The translations under genes were made by a program, and so were the position numbers. A stretch of 45,758 nt of DNA, taken from Pseudomonadota bacterium (GTDB lineage: Bacteria; Pseudomonadota; Alphaproteobacteria; Rhodospirillales; Magnetospirillaceae). Below, in pieces: positions 25,617 to 33,218 of this stretch (the stretch's first letter is position 1; the number at the start of each line of letters is the position of its first letter). The notes below the pieces were generated by a model, which had not been told where the DNA came from, searched no databases, and worked only from the letters and a program-made list of their open reading frames with translations. The DNA lies in contig JAJZVW010000024.1 of assembly GCA_021847015.1 (NCBI GenBank), forward strand, positions 1 through 45,758, given 5' to 3'.

Positions 25617-27082
25617 AGACCGGCGATGCGCGCCAGCGCCGCCACGTCGAGGTGCCGTTCCAGGTGGTCGGCAAGGCCGTCGAGCACCTCGTCCACCAGC
25701 GTCTCGTAGGCGATGCCGCCGCTCCGGCCGGGGCGGAGCGAATCCAGCAGGGCCGCCCGCCACCGATCCGAGCCGAACAGGCCGTGGAGGTAACACCCCA
25801 TCACCCTGCCGTCCGCCGACACCGCGCCGTCGGGCCGGCCGGCCAGCGTCAGCATGGGCCGCGCGCGATCGGGCCCCTCGGTGCGGCCCATATGCATCTC
25901 GTAGCCCGCCACCGGCAGGCCGGCACCGCCGGTTCCCCGGACGGCGCGCAGCACCTTGTTCCCCTCCATGACGGTGGCGACGTCGAGCAGCCCCAGGCCG
26001 GCGGCCTCGGAGCCCGGCGGGCTTTCGACGCCGGAGGGGTCGGCGATGCTCCGCCCCAGCATCTGGTAGCCGGCGCAGATGCCGATCACCCGCCCGCCCT
26101 GCCGCACATGGGCGAGAAGGTCGATGTCCCAGCCCTGGGCGCGCAGGAAGGCGAGATCGGCGATGGTGGATTTGGACCCGGGCAGGACGATCAGATCGGC
26201 ATCGGCGGGCAGGGGCCGGCCGGGCGGCACCATGGACAGGCGCACGTCGGCCTCGGCCGCCAGCGGGTCGAAATCGTCGAAATTGGCGATGCGCGCGAGA
26301 CGCGGCACGGCGATATGAATCGCCCCCTCGCCCCTTTGGCCGCCGCCCAGCGAGGCGGAATCCTCGGCCGGCAGGCGGCCGGCATCGGGGAACCACGGCA
26401 CGATGCCGAGACAGTCCAGGCCGGTGCGGTCGCGGATGATGTCGATGGCCGGGCGGAACAGGCCGGGATCGCCCCGGAACTTGTTGATGACGTAGCCGGC
26501 CAGCCGCGCCCGTTCAGGCACCGGCAGCACCTCCCAGGTGCCGATGATGGCGGCGATCACCCCGCCGCGGTCGATGTCGCCCACCAGCACCACCGGCAGG
26601 TCGGCCGCTTCGGCGAAGCCCATGTTGGCGATGTCGGCGGCGCGCAGGTTGACCTCGGCGGCGCTGCCCGCGCCTTCGACGACGATCAGGTCGGCCTCGG
26701 CGGCGAGGCGGCGGAAGCTGTCCAGCACCCGGGGCAGCAGGGTGGGCTTGAGAGCGTGGTAATCCCTGGCCGCCGCCCGGCCCAGCACCTCGCCCTGCAC
26801 CACCACCTGGGCGCCGGTGTCGCTTTCGGGCTTGAGCAGGACCGGGTTCATGTGCCGCGACGGCGCAACGCAAGCGGCCCGGGCCTGGAGCGCCTGGGCG
26901 CGGCCGATCTCGCCGCCGTCGGCGGCGATGGCGGCGTTGTTGCTCATGTTCTGGGGCTTGAACGGGCGCACGGCCAGGCCCCGGCGGGCGAACAGCCGGC
27001 ACAATCCGGCCGCCAGCACCGACTTGCCCACGTCCGAGCCGGTGCCTTGCAGCATCAGCGCGGCGGGCCGGTCAGCGGGCAA
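25613..27082 (-). CDS. cobQ: Cobyric acid synthase
   Basis: ATP- and glutamine-dependent amidation of four side-chain carboxylates of adenosylcobyrinic acid a,c-diamide. The 489-residue product has an N-terminal dethiobiotin-synthetase-like ATP domain ([27 protein letters not shown], then [27 protein letters not shown]). The C-terminal glutamine amidotransferase domain carries the nucleophile in [13 protein letters not shown] and a histidine in [40 protein letters not shown] is also typical. The start at 27082 overlaps the end of the upstream SYLF gene by 11 bases, so expression is coupled. Confidence 0.96.
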   Translation of the reverse strand: MPADRPAALMLQGTGSDVGKSVLAAGLCRLFARRGLAVRPFKPQNMSNNAAIAADGGEIGRAQALQARAACVAPSRHMNPVLLKPESDTGAQVVVQGEVLGRAAARDYHALKPTLLPRVLDSFRRLAAEADLIVVEGAGSAAEVNLRAADIANMGFAEAADLPVVLVGDIDRGGVIAAIIGTWEVLPVPERARLAGYVINKFRGDPGLFRPAIDIIRDRTGLDCLGIVPWFPDAGRLPAEDSASLGGGQRGEGAIHIAVPRLARIANFDDFDPLAAEADVRLSMVPPGRPLPADADLIVLPGSKSTIADLAFLRAQGWDIDLLAHVRQGGRVIGICAGYQMLGRSIADPSGVESPPGSEAAGLGLLDVATVMEGNKVLRAVRGTGGAGLPVAGYEMHMGRTEGPDRARPMLTLAGRPDGAVSADGRVMGCYLHGLFGSDRWRAALLDSLRPGRSGGIAYETLVDEVLDGLADHLERHLDVAALARIAGL

Positions 27083-27767
27083 GGACGTCCCTCAGCCGGT
27101 CGGCCTGCGGGTTGTCCACCTTGCGGGCCAGCAGGATGTCCTCGGGCGTCGGGTTGCCGCCGTAATAGGCGGCGTTCCACGCGTGGCGCGGCAGGATGGC
27201 CGAGCCTTCGAGGCTGACCCCGCCATAGGCGCCGACCGCGTTGTTGAAGGCGTAGATGTCCGCCCCGGCGTTGGTGGTGGTGGAGGCTTCGGCTCCGGCG
27301 CCGACGATGACCATGGCGATGCCGGCGTCGGCGCCCAGCTTCATGCGGTTGTTCATGATCGCCGACAGGCCGCCGTCGCTCATGATGACATAGAGGGTCT
27401 CGGCATCCTGGAGGCCGATCTGCAACCCGAAGCTCCCCGAGGCCACGGAGTAGAAGGCGGGGCCGCTCCAGCCTCCGTCCGGGCTGCGGGTCAGCAGCAC
27501 GCCGGTCCCGTATTCGGCTCCGAACAGGAAGCCGCCCTTGACCAGATTGGGGACGATCAGCACCGCGCGGGCGTGGGCCAGACGGTCGGTGATGGTGGAT
27601 TGCATGCGGGAATCGCTGCGCAGGCGCTCGACCGTATTGACCGCCCGGGCGACCAGCAAGGTCTGGTCGGTCACCGCCTGGGCGCCGGCCGGAGCCGCGC
27701 CGAGCAGGCCGGCGGCCAGGATCAGAAGGGGCAAAAGACGCCGGATCATGGGACTGTGCCTCGCCAT
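27072..27767 (-). CDS. Secreted SYLF-domain (Ysc84/DUF500) protein
   Basis: A 231-residue exported protein. The N-terminus [24 protein letters not shown] is a signal peptide with AGA-Q as probable cleavage site. The mature part is a SYLF domain: [66 protein letters not shown], and a later [23 protein letters not shown]. In eukaryotes this domain binds lipids; its bacterial role is unclear. The ATG at 27767 overlaps the cobO stop (TGATG) and the gene end overlaps cobQ, so it is embedded in a cobalamin operon although it has no known part in that pathway. Confidence 0.88.
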   Translation of the reverse strand: MARHSPMIRRLLPLLILAAGLLGAAPAGAQAVTDQTLLVARAVNTVERLRSDSRMQSTITDRLAHARAVLIVPNLVKGGFLFGAEYGTGVLLTRSPDGGWSGPAFYSVASGSFGLQIGLQDAETLYVIMSDGGLSAIMNNRMKLGADAGIAMVIVGAGAEASTTTNAGADIYAFNNAVGAYGGVSLEGSAILPRHAWNAAYYGGNPTPEDILLARKVDNPQADRLRDVLAR

Positions 27768-28372
27768 CAGAATTCCACCCCGGGCTGGGCTTTGACGCCC
27801 TCCTTGAAGGGATGTTTGACCATGGACATTTCGGTGACCAGATCGGCCGCCTCGATCAGCGCCGGGGCCGCGTTGCGGCCCGTCAGCACCACGTGCTGGC
27901 CCTCGGGCCGGGCGCGGATGGCGGCCAGCACCGCCGGCCACGCCACGTACTCGTAGCGGAGCGCCACGTTGATCTCGTCGAGCACGACCATCCCGTACGC
28001 GGGATCGGCCAGCATCGCCCGGGCGATCTCCCACGCCCGTTCGGCGGCGGCGACGTCGCGGGCGCGGTCCTGGGTTTCCCAGGTGAAGCCCTCGCCCATG
28101 GCGCGGAAGGTGACCAGCTCGCCGAAATTGCCCAGAACCCGGCGTTCGGCGGTGTCCCAGGCGCCCTTGATGAACTGGACGACCCCGGCCTTCATGCCGT
28201 GGCCGACGCAGCGCAGCACCATGCCGAAAGCGGCGGTGGACTTGCCCTTGCCCGCCCCGGTATGGACGATCACCAGACCCCGGGTGGCGGTCTTGCGCGC
28301 CATCAGCTTGTCGCGCGAGGCCTTTTTTCGGGCCATCTTCTCCTTGTGACGTTCCAGCGCGTCGCCGGTCAT
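27767..28372 (-). CDS. cobO: Cob(I)yrinic acid a,c-diamide adenosyltransferase
   Basis: Transfers the adenosyl group of ATP to the cobalt of the corrinoid (CobO/BtuR/CobA type). The 201-residue protein has a basic N-terminal helix, the P-loop VHTGAGKGKSTAAFGM (residues about 36-51), VVQFIKGAWDTAERRVL, and the Walker B region GMVVLDEINVALRYEYV. HVVLTGRNAAPALIEAADLVTEM and KHPFKEGVKAQPGVEF at the end are conserved. The ATG at 28372 has AGGAGA well placed upstream; an in-frame ATG at 28426 adds 18 residues. It leads the cobO-SYLF-cobQ run and abuts the restriction-modification cassette. Confidence 0.96.
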   Translation of the reverse strand: MTGDALERHKEKMARKKASRDKLMARKTATRGLVIVHTGAGKGKSTAAFGMVLRCVGHGMKAGVVQFIKGAWDTAERRVLGNFGELVTFRAMGEGFTWETQDRARDVAAAERAWEIARAMLADPAYGMVVLDEINVALRYEYVAWPAVLAAIRARPEGQHVVLTGRNAAPALIEAADLVTEMSMVKHPFKEGVKAQPGVEF

Positions 28373-28454
28373 GCCGTCTCCTGCCGTTGGGGGCCAGTGG
28401 GATATCCCTCCAGGAGCGAAATCCATCCCGCCAACCCTTCCAGGGAAAGGCCGC

Positions 28455-29383
28455 CTAACGGAGCGGCGCCCTCGTCGCCTCGATAAATTCGCTCAAACGG
28501 TCGAGCCGATGTGCCCAAAACAACGTAAGTCCACCACCTTGCGCCTGGATGAGGTTCGCGACCTTAAAGACGCCGGAAAGCATGGCGACCGGGACGACCT
28601 GATTGCGTCCGAATTCTTCCCGCCAGATGCGCGCCTTGAGGCCGCATCGTTGTTTATGCGCTTCACGCTATTCAGTGCGCTGTTCGACACTTTGCACTCG
28701 ATGGGCATAAGCCGCCCATCGAAGAGGCGTACCGGAACGTCCGCCTTTCGGGTCCCCACCAGACTTTCCGGGCAAAATTGCCCGCGTGCAGGTGCATCGT
28801 CGAGCGTGCGAATGGTGCGGGCCGGGACTTCCGTGAAACCCCGTCCCACCAAAAACGCCTTGACGGCCTGTTCCTGCGCCTCCTTCCCTTCATTCCGGCG
28901 GTCGGTCGAAATACGCTGCGCCGTGATGAGCGCCGCGGAAGCGAGGATAGCCGCCGACTTCTCCGATTGGGTCGGCCCGCGCCCCTTGTCAATCCAGGGA
29001 AACCGCTTCGTATCGAGCGCCTGGGTAATGGTCGCGAGGATGCGGCCGGCGGCGGCCGGATCGGCGTCAAGCCGGCTTGGAGCGAAAGACGGCACTTCCG
29101 CCAGCACCGCAAGATCGTCTTCGGAAATGGGTGGGCCGGCGAGATACCGGAGAGCATCGCTCGATTGCTCGCGGAAAATCGCGATGACCTGCTCGGGCCT
29201 CAGGCTCGCCGGATCGGCAATCCCATACTCGTCAAACAACCGCTGGAACCTCGCTTTATAGCGGTCGAAGGTGGCCTTCCAGTTTTCAAGCGGCTCCCCG
29301 AGCCGTTCGTTTCGGAAGATAGTGCGGGAGACCGCCTCTTCAGTTTCAAGCTCGGCTTGTGTCCAGACGGGTGGTTGTTTCAT
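28455..29383 (-). pseudogene. XamI-type restriction endonuclease, frameshifted near the C-terminus
   Basis: Residues 1-248 read as a XamI-family type II endonuclease: RYLAGPPISEDDLAVLAE, KSAAILASAALITAQRISTDRRNEGKEAQEQAV, and the PD-(D/E)xK-like core GTRKADVPVRLFDGRLMPIECK (Asp215, Glu229, Lys231). After KRINNDAA the frame changes to arginine/serine-rich sequence ending at 28493. The next frame immediately continues the family with KARIWREEFGRNQVVPV, AMLSGVFKVANLIQAQ and LTLFWAHRLDRLSEFI, ending at 28455. Loss of one base at about 28639 (GCC-TCAAG for GCC-GTC-AAG) explains this. The catalytic residues precede the break but the conserved last 60 residues are lost. It is a real inactivation or a sequencing error. 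The start overlaps the methylase gene by 38 bases. Confidence 0.85.
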
Positions 29384-30968
29384 GGCAGAGCATTTCTAGC
29401 GCCGGAATGGGGAGTCTTTCAAGCTCCCGCGGCTCAAACTTCGTGAGTCCGCCAGCGTAGGTGCGTCCCGAGCTCGTCGAGACGTTATTCCGGAGGTAGT
29501 CGAGCAACCGCGAAAGCGCGCACTCGGCGATGGACTCACGGGGATAGAGGCCGTGCGCGATGTTCAGATGCCGGGCATCGCAGAGATTGCGCACGAAGGC
29601 CGGAGGCCGTCGCGCCATGTATGTGCAGATTACCGGCGCCGGATCGTAGAGAAGGACCGACCACCACGCGCGCCGATGCCGGGCGACATATCCGTCCGCG
29701 GCTCCCGCGCTCTTGGCCCACTTCAGGAACCGTTCGACAGCGCGGCGATACGCCGCGTCAATTTCCTCAAGATCGACCGGAAGGTTGACCACCCTCCGGA
29801 GATGCTCGGCGACCGAGAGCATCGGGCCGGCGCTCAAGAGTTCGCGCGCCTTCGTCACCGTGGGAACGAGTACGTCGGGTGGGAGGCCCGCCGCACGCTC
29901 GCCGGCTATCCAAATGTCGTTCTTTCCCGTTACCTGCCCGCGGGAAACGCGGAAAAGTTCACCGAGTTCGATATATCCGGCTGGTGGCTTGGACGTCGGC
30001 CGCACGATGACCGACCACCGACGCGCCTTTTCGACCTCCTTCCATGGAACGCTTATCCCATCCGAGAGGCTTTCGAGATGTCCGAGCGACGGAACGGCGC
30101 GAACAGTCAGCGCCTTCGGCCTCCGGCCGACTCGGAAACAGGTGATGGCGCCCGTGGTGGCGGCATCGGCGAATGGCATCGCCTTCGGGTCGATCACATG
30201 CAGGGCGCTTCCTCCGAGCCCATCCGCCAGCAACTCCCGGAGGGAAGAACCGTAATTGACGTCGAGCCATTCGGCCGAAGTGATGAACGCGCCAAAGTCG
30301 CCCTTGCGCGCAAGTTCCAGGGTGCGGAAAAAGAAATGGATATGGAGGCCCGCGAGCTTGCTCGCCCTGATCGAACGGCGTGCCGCCGTGGCGGAAAACC
30401 ACGACTTCCATGCGGCGGGAATGTCATGGTGGCGCACATAAGGCGGATTGCCGATGAAGAGCGTGCGTCCGGCAATCCAGGGCAATTCCGGAGTGGCGCG
30501 GTAGTCGTCAACGCGCACTTCGGTGCGTTCGGATAGTCCGAGCACCGACACATTGGCGCGGAGAAGCAAGGCGGCCAATGGATCGATTTCGATCGCCACA
30601 AGCTTTGCGTTCGGGAACCGTTTTGCGGCGGCAACGAGGAACCGGCCGGAGCCGGCCCCCGGATCGACCACGCGCGCGGGCGCACCCTCACCTTCGGCCC
30701 ACGCGAGCATGGCGGCAATCACGGGGGCCGGAGTGTAAACGGCACCGAGCGCCCGCCGGTCCGTTGCGGAACGCAGCACCGCGAAAACCTCCCCGAGCGG
30801 ATCGCCGCCGGCAAGAATCGAGTCCCGGAGAATGCGGACGGTATCGGCGTCAATGCGGGCGGGGCTGGCGCATTTCAAAGCCTGCTCACCCGGAGAAAGC
30901 CCGCACGGCCGCCCGATGAGCGCTAGCGCTAGCGCCGCGAGCCCCTTTTCGGAGGCCGGCAGCCTCAT
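29346..30968 (-). CDS. N6-adenine DNA methyltransferase, XamI-type modification enzyme
   Basis: A 540-residue DNA methyltransferase. The SAM-binding motif is RVVDPGAGSGRFLVAAAKRF (residues about 99-118), with AIEIDP after it, and the catalytic motif is FIGNPPYVRHH (NPPY at 174-177), the signature of N6-adenine methylation. GAVYTPAPVIAAMLAW upstream of motif I is typical of type II N6 enzymes. The long C-terminal half probably carries target recognition. Paired with a XamI-type endonuclease, it is inferred to modify GTCGAC. The ATG at 30968 overlaps the stop of the upstream small gene (ATGA); a start at 31007 is possible. Base composition is less GC-rich than the flanking genes. Confidence 0.9.
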   Translation of the reverse strand: MRLPASEKGLAALALALIGRPCGLSPGEQALKCASPARIDADTVRILRDSILAGGDPLGEVFAVLRSATDRRALGAVYTPAPVIAAMLAWAEGEGAPARVVDPGAGSGRFLVAAAKRFPNAKLVAIEIDPLAALLLRANVSVLGLSERTEVRVDDYRATPELPWIAGRTLFIGNPPYVRHHDIPAAWKSWFSATAARRSIRASKLAGLHIHFFFRTLELARKGDFGAFITSAEWLDVNYGSSLRELLADGLGGSALHVIDPKAMPFADAATTGAITCFRVGRRPKALTVRAVPSLGHLESLSDGISVPWKEVEKARRWSVIVRPTSKPPAGYIELGELFRVSRGQVTGKNDIWIAGERAAGLPPDVLVPTVTKARELLSAGPMLSVAEHLRRVVNLPVDLEEIDAAYRRAVERFLKWAKSAGAADGYVARHRRAWWSVLLYDPAPVICTYMARRPPAFVRNLCDARHLNIAHGLYPRESIAECALSRLLDYLRNNVSTSSGRTYAGGLTKFEPRELERLPIPALEMLCHETTTRLDTSRA

Positions 30969-31159
30969 CCCTCCCGAGAGGGGCGCTTCTCTTTGTAGAG
31001 TTGCCATAGCTCTCTGAAAAGCTGGTTGAGCTTTTTTCCGGAGCGGCCAAGCTCAATCTTTACCTCGCGGGCAAGTTCCCGCGACACGCGGACGCCAAGG
31101 ATTTGGCTGTTCGCCTGCGGCTTGCGGGGGCTCGCCGGGGCTTTTTTCGGTGCGTTCAT
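30965..31159 (-). CDS. Small ribbon-helix-helix-like protein heading the restriction-modification operon
   Basis: A 64-residue basic protein. After a disordered Lys/Pro/Ala-rich N-terminus (residues 1-18), the segment ILGVRVSRELAREVKIEL followed by GRSGKKLNQLFRELWQLYKE fits a strand-helix-helix of the CopG/Arc ribbon-helix-helix type. Such proteins dimerise and bind short palindromes. It overlaps the methylase start by four bases and is the first gene after a promoter holding a 14-bp palindrome, so it may be the controller of the cassette. It is not a classical helix-turn-helix C protein. The fold is inferred from the residue pattern. No Shine-Dalgarno is obvious and the transcript is probably leaderless. 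Confidence 0.7.
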   Translation of the reverse strand: MNAPKKAPASPRKPQANSQILGVRVSRELAREVKIELGRSGKKLNQLFRELWQLYKEKRPSREG

Positions 31160-31165
31160 CCAGGC

Positions 31166-31195
31166 ACTATGAGTCGACTAGTCGACAAATGTCAA
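31166..31195 (-). promoter_or_regulatory. Restriction-modification promoter with two embedded GTCGAC sites
   Basis: On the minus strand a perfect -35, TTGACA (31190-31195), is followed 18 bases later by a -10, CATAGT (31166-31171). The spacer contains GTCGACTAGTCGAC (31173-31186), a perfect 14-bp palindrome made of two copies of the sequence recognised by XamI-family enzymes. The ATG of the first gene (31159) begins seven bases after the -10, so the mRNA would be leaderless. The palindrome could be an operator, a methylation switch, or both. Confidence 0.7.
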
Positions 31196-31197
31196 GC

Positions 31198-31339
31198 CAG
31201 CAGTTCTCATTATGTGCGCCCGCTGGTTATGTCATCCCGAGGGAGCGGAGCGACCGAGGGATCTTTCACGCGAAAATGCCCGAAAGATCCCTCGCCTGAG
31301 GCTCGGGATGACAACAAAAGCTCATAATGAGAACCGCTG
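31198..31339. mobile_element. 142-bp MITE-like element, copy 3
   Basis: The ends are CAGCAGTTCTCATTATG and the complement of CAGCGGTTCTCATTATG, one mismatch apart. It is flanked by a perfect 9-bp duplication, ATGTCAAGC, at 31189-31197 and 31340-31348. The duplicated bases include the complement of the TTGACA -35 of the adjacent restriction-modification promoter. The core is the usual TGTCATCCCGAG/CTCGGGATGACA hairpin, diverged from copies 1 and 2. Confidence 0.9.
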
Positions 31340-31548
31340 ATGTCAAGCCGGGCTCGCGAGGGCTCGAAAGACGCATGCGCCGGGCCGTTGCCGCCCGAGC
31401 TGATGGCTGGATGCCGACGGAAGGCTGGGGGCCGCGGCGAAAAGTCCTTGCGCCCGGCTTGCGCAATGGTAAGCCGGCCATGACCTTCGGGGCAATGCCG
31501 AGGGCCAAGGATTGTCTGCGCGGGCGGGGCGGCGGTAATCTGCCGGCC

Positions 31549-32571
31549 ATGTCCGGGATGTCTCTCCGCTCGCTCTTGGCTGGGCTCGTTCCCATGCTGA
31601 TGACCCTGCTGCTCGCGGCCTGCGCCGCGCAATTCCATGTTCCCGGTGCCCCCGTCGTCGCGCCCCAATTCGACACGGACCATTGGGAGGCGCCCGACGG
31701 CGCCAGCCTGCCGATGCGCGAATGGCTGCCGGCGGGCCCGCCCAAGGCGGTGGTCCTGGCGCTTCACGGCATGAACGACTATTCCAACGCCTTCGACGAT
31801 CCCGGCCGCGCCCTGGCGGCCAAGGGCATCGCCGTCTACGCCTACGACCAGCGCGGCTTCGGCAAGGGGCCGTATCCCGGCTACTGGTCGAGCACAAGGG
31901 CCATGGCCGAGGACCTGCGCGTCGCCGCCCGGCTGGTGGCCGCCCGCCATCCCGGCGTGCCGCTGTTCCTGTTGGGCGAAAGCATGGGCGGGGCGGTGGT
32001 GATGGTGGCGGTGGCCGAGGGGCCTCTGCCCGGCGTGAAAGGCGTCATCCTGTCGGCCCCGGCGGTCTGGGGCCGGGAGAGCATGGGCGTGGTCCAGCGC
32101 GCGGCGCTGTGGCTGGCCTACGAGGTGGCGCCCGGCTGGGAGCTGACGGGCCGGGGCCTGCACATCAAGGCGTCCGACAATATCCCGATGCTGCGCAAGC
32201 TGGCCAAGGACCCGTTGGTCATCAAGGCGACGCGGGTGGACACCATCAAGGGGCTGGTGGACCTGATGGACGCGGCGGCGGCTTCGGCGCCGTCCGTGCG
32301 TCTGCCGTTCCTGCTCCTGTACGGCGAGAAGGACGAGATCATTCCCGCCGATGCCATGTGGACGGCCATCGACGCCCTGCCCAAGAACGGCACCACCCGG
32401 CGCATCGCCCTTTACCCCAAGGGCTACCACATGTTGCTGCGCGACCTGGAGGCCCGCACCGTGATCGACGACGTCGCCGCCTGGATCGCCGACCCCGGCC
32501 GGCCGCTGCCGTCCGGCGCCGATGCCGAAGCGGAACGGGAAATGGCGAAGCGCGCGAAGGGCGAAAATTAA
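31549..32571 (+). CDS. Lipoprotein alpha/beta hydrolase (monoacylglycerol-lipase-like)
   Basis: A 340-residue serine hydrolase anchored as a lipoprotein. The signal ends in LLLAACAAQ, with Cys25 as the lipidated residue. The fold shows VVLALHGMNDYSNAFDDPGRALA, the oxyanion-side HG, the nucleophile elbow LLGESMGGAVV (Ser145), the acid in LYGEKDEIIPADAMW and the histidine in YPKGYHMLLRD. The arrangement fits Hydrolase_4/monoglyceride-lipase-like enzymes; the natural substrate is unknown. I start at the ATG at 31549 because it gives a compact signal peptide; an upstream in-frame ATG at 31327 lies in the terminus of mobile-element copy 3 and adds 74 unconserved residues. Confidence 0.85.
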   Translation: MSGMSLRSLLAGLVPMLMTLLLAACAAQFHVPGAPVVAPQFDTDHWEAPDGASLPMREWLPAGPPKAVVLALHGMNDYSNAFDDPGRALAAKGIAVYAYDQRGFGKGPYPGYWSSTRAMAEDLRVAARLVAARHPGVPLFLLGESMGGAVVMVAVAEGPLPGVKGVILSAPAVWGRESMGVVQRAALWLAYEVAPGWELTGRGLHIKASDNIPMLRKLAKDPLVIKATRVDTIKGLVDLMDAAAASAPSVRLPFLLLYGEKDEIIPADAMWTAIDALPKNGTTRRIALYPKGYHMLLRDLEARTVIDDVAAWIADPGRPLPSGADAEAEREMAKRAKGEN

Positions 32572-32629
32572 AGCAACGCGCGTCCTCTTTGACGCTCGTC
32601 GCTCGGGAGGCCGTTGAGGCCGGAGCCAA

Positions 32630-32704
32630 GCAAACCGCAGGTTTGCACCCGGCGAGGAGACATATGAATCGGCTAGGCCGCGATGCGATCCAATCGCAGC
32701 GCGG
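32630..32704. repeat. Two hairpins between convergent genes
   Basis: GCAAACC/GGTTTGC is a perfect 7-bp inverted repeat (32630-32646). CCGCGATGCGAT and ATCGCAGCGCGG (32678-32704) form a 12-bp stem with one mismatch and a three-base loop. They lie between the hydrolase gene and a convergent small membrane-protein gene and could stop transcription from both sides, though no T-runs are seen. Confidence 0.5.
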
Positions 32705-32724
32705 TCTAAAGCGCGATCCGTCCG

Positions 32725-33108
32725 TCAGCGGAAGGAAATGGCGACGATGGCGATGGCGGCGATGACGCCGGCGGCGGCCATCATGATGTCGCGCTGCCGT
32801 TTGGCCCGGATCACCAGTTGCTCGGAGGTCAGTTCCAGCCAGCGCACCGTCACCTCGGCGGCGGCGGCGCCGGGGAAGTCGCTGAAGACGCCGGGGATCG
32901 AGGACGGGCCGTAGAGAATCCCGTCGTCGAACTCGTGAACGGTGGCGGCGGCCAAAGCACCCCCTCCGGCGGCGGCCAGCGGCGCCACCCAGAGGGCGGC
33001 CAGCTTGCGCTCGCCCACCTTGCGCTCCTTGGCCGGCAAGCTGCGCTCGAAATGGAATTCGGTGCCGCGCACACCGATGGTGCGGATGTCCCCAGCGTCC
33101 TTCGCCAT
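32725..33108 (-). CDS. Small two-helix membrane protein of unknown function
   Basis: A 127-residue protein that I do not recognise. The N-terminal 35 residues are charged and predicted cytoplasmic. A hydrophobic segment LAALWVAPLAAAGGGALAAAT follows, then a loop with FDDGILYGPSSIPGVFSDFP and the segment VTVRWLELTSEQLVIRAKRQ. A second hydrophobic stretch, DIMMAAAGVIAAIAIVAISF, forms the C-terminus. Codon composition matches its neighbours. It is convergent with the hydrolase and separated by 110 bases from the efflux operon, with no visible functional link. Confidence 0.6.
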   Translation of the reverse strand: MAKDAGDIRTIGVRGTEFHFERSLPAKERKVGERKLAALWVAPLAAAGGGALAAATVHEFDDGILYGPSSIPGVFSDFPGAAAAEVTVRWLELTSEQLVIRAKRQRDIMMAAAGVIAAIAIVAISFR

Positions 33109-33218
33109 CCCGAATCCCCCCGATCCTTACCCCGGGAATAGTACAGCCAACCGCGGCCGGCGCAAACGCCTCGACACCTCGGCCCTTGCGGTCATTCGCG
33201 AACGGCGGCGGCGAACGC

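Noticed and set aside
28672-29157. A second open frame inside the endonuclease gene
   Set aside because: It is a shadow; the real continuation after the frameshift is shorter and lies at 28455-28640.
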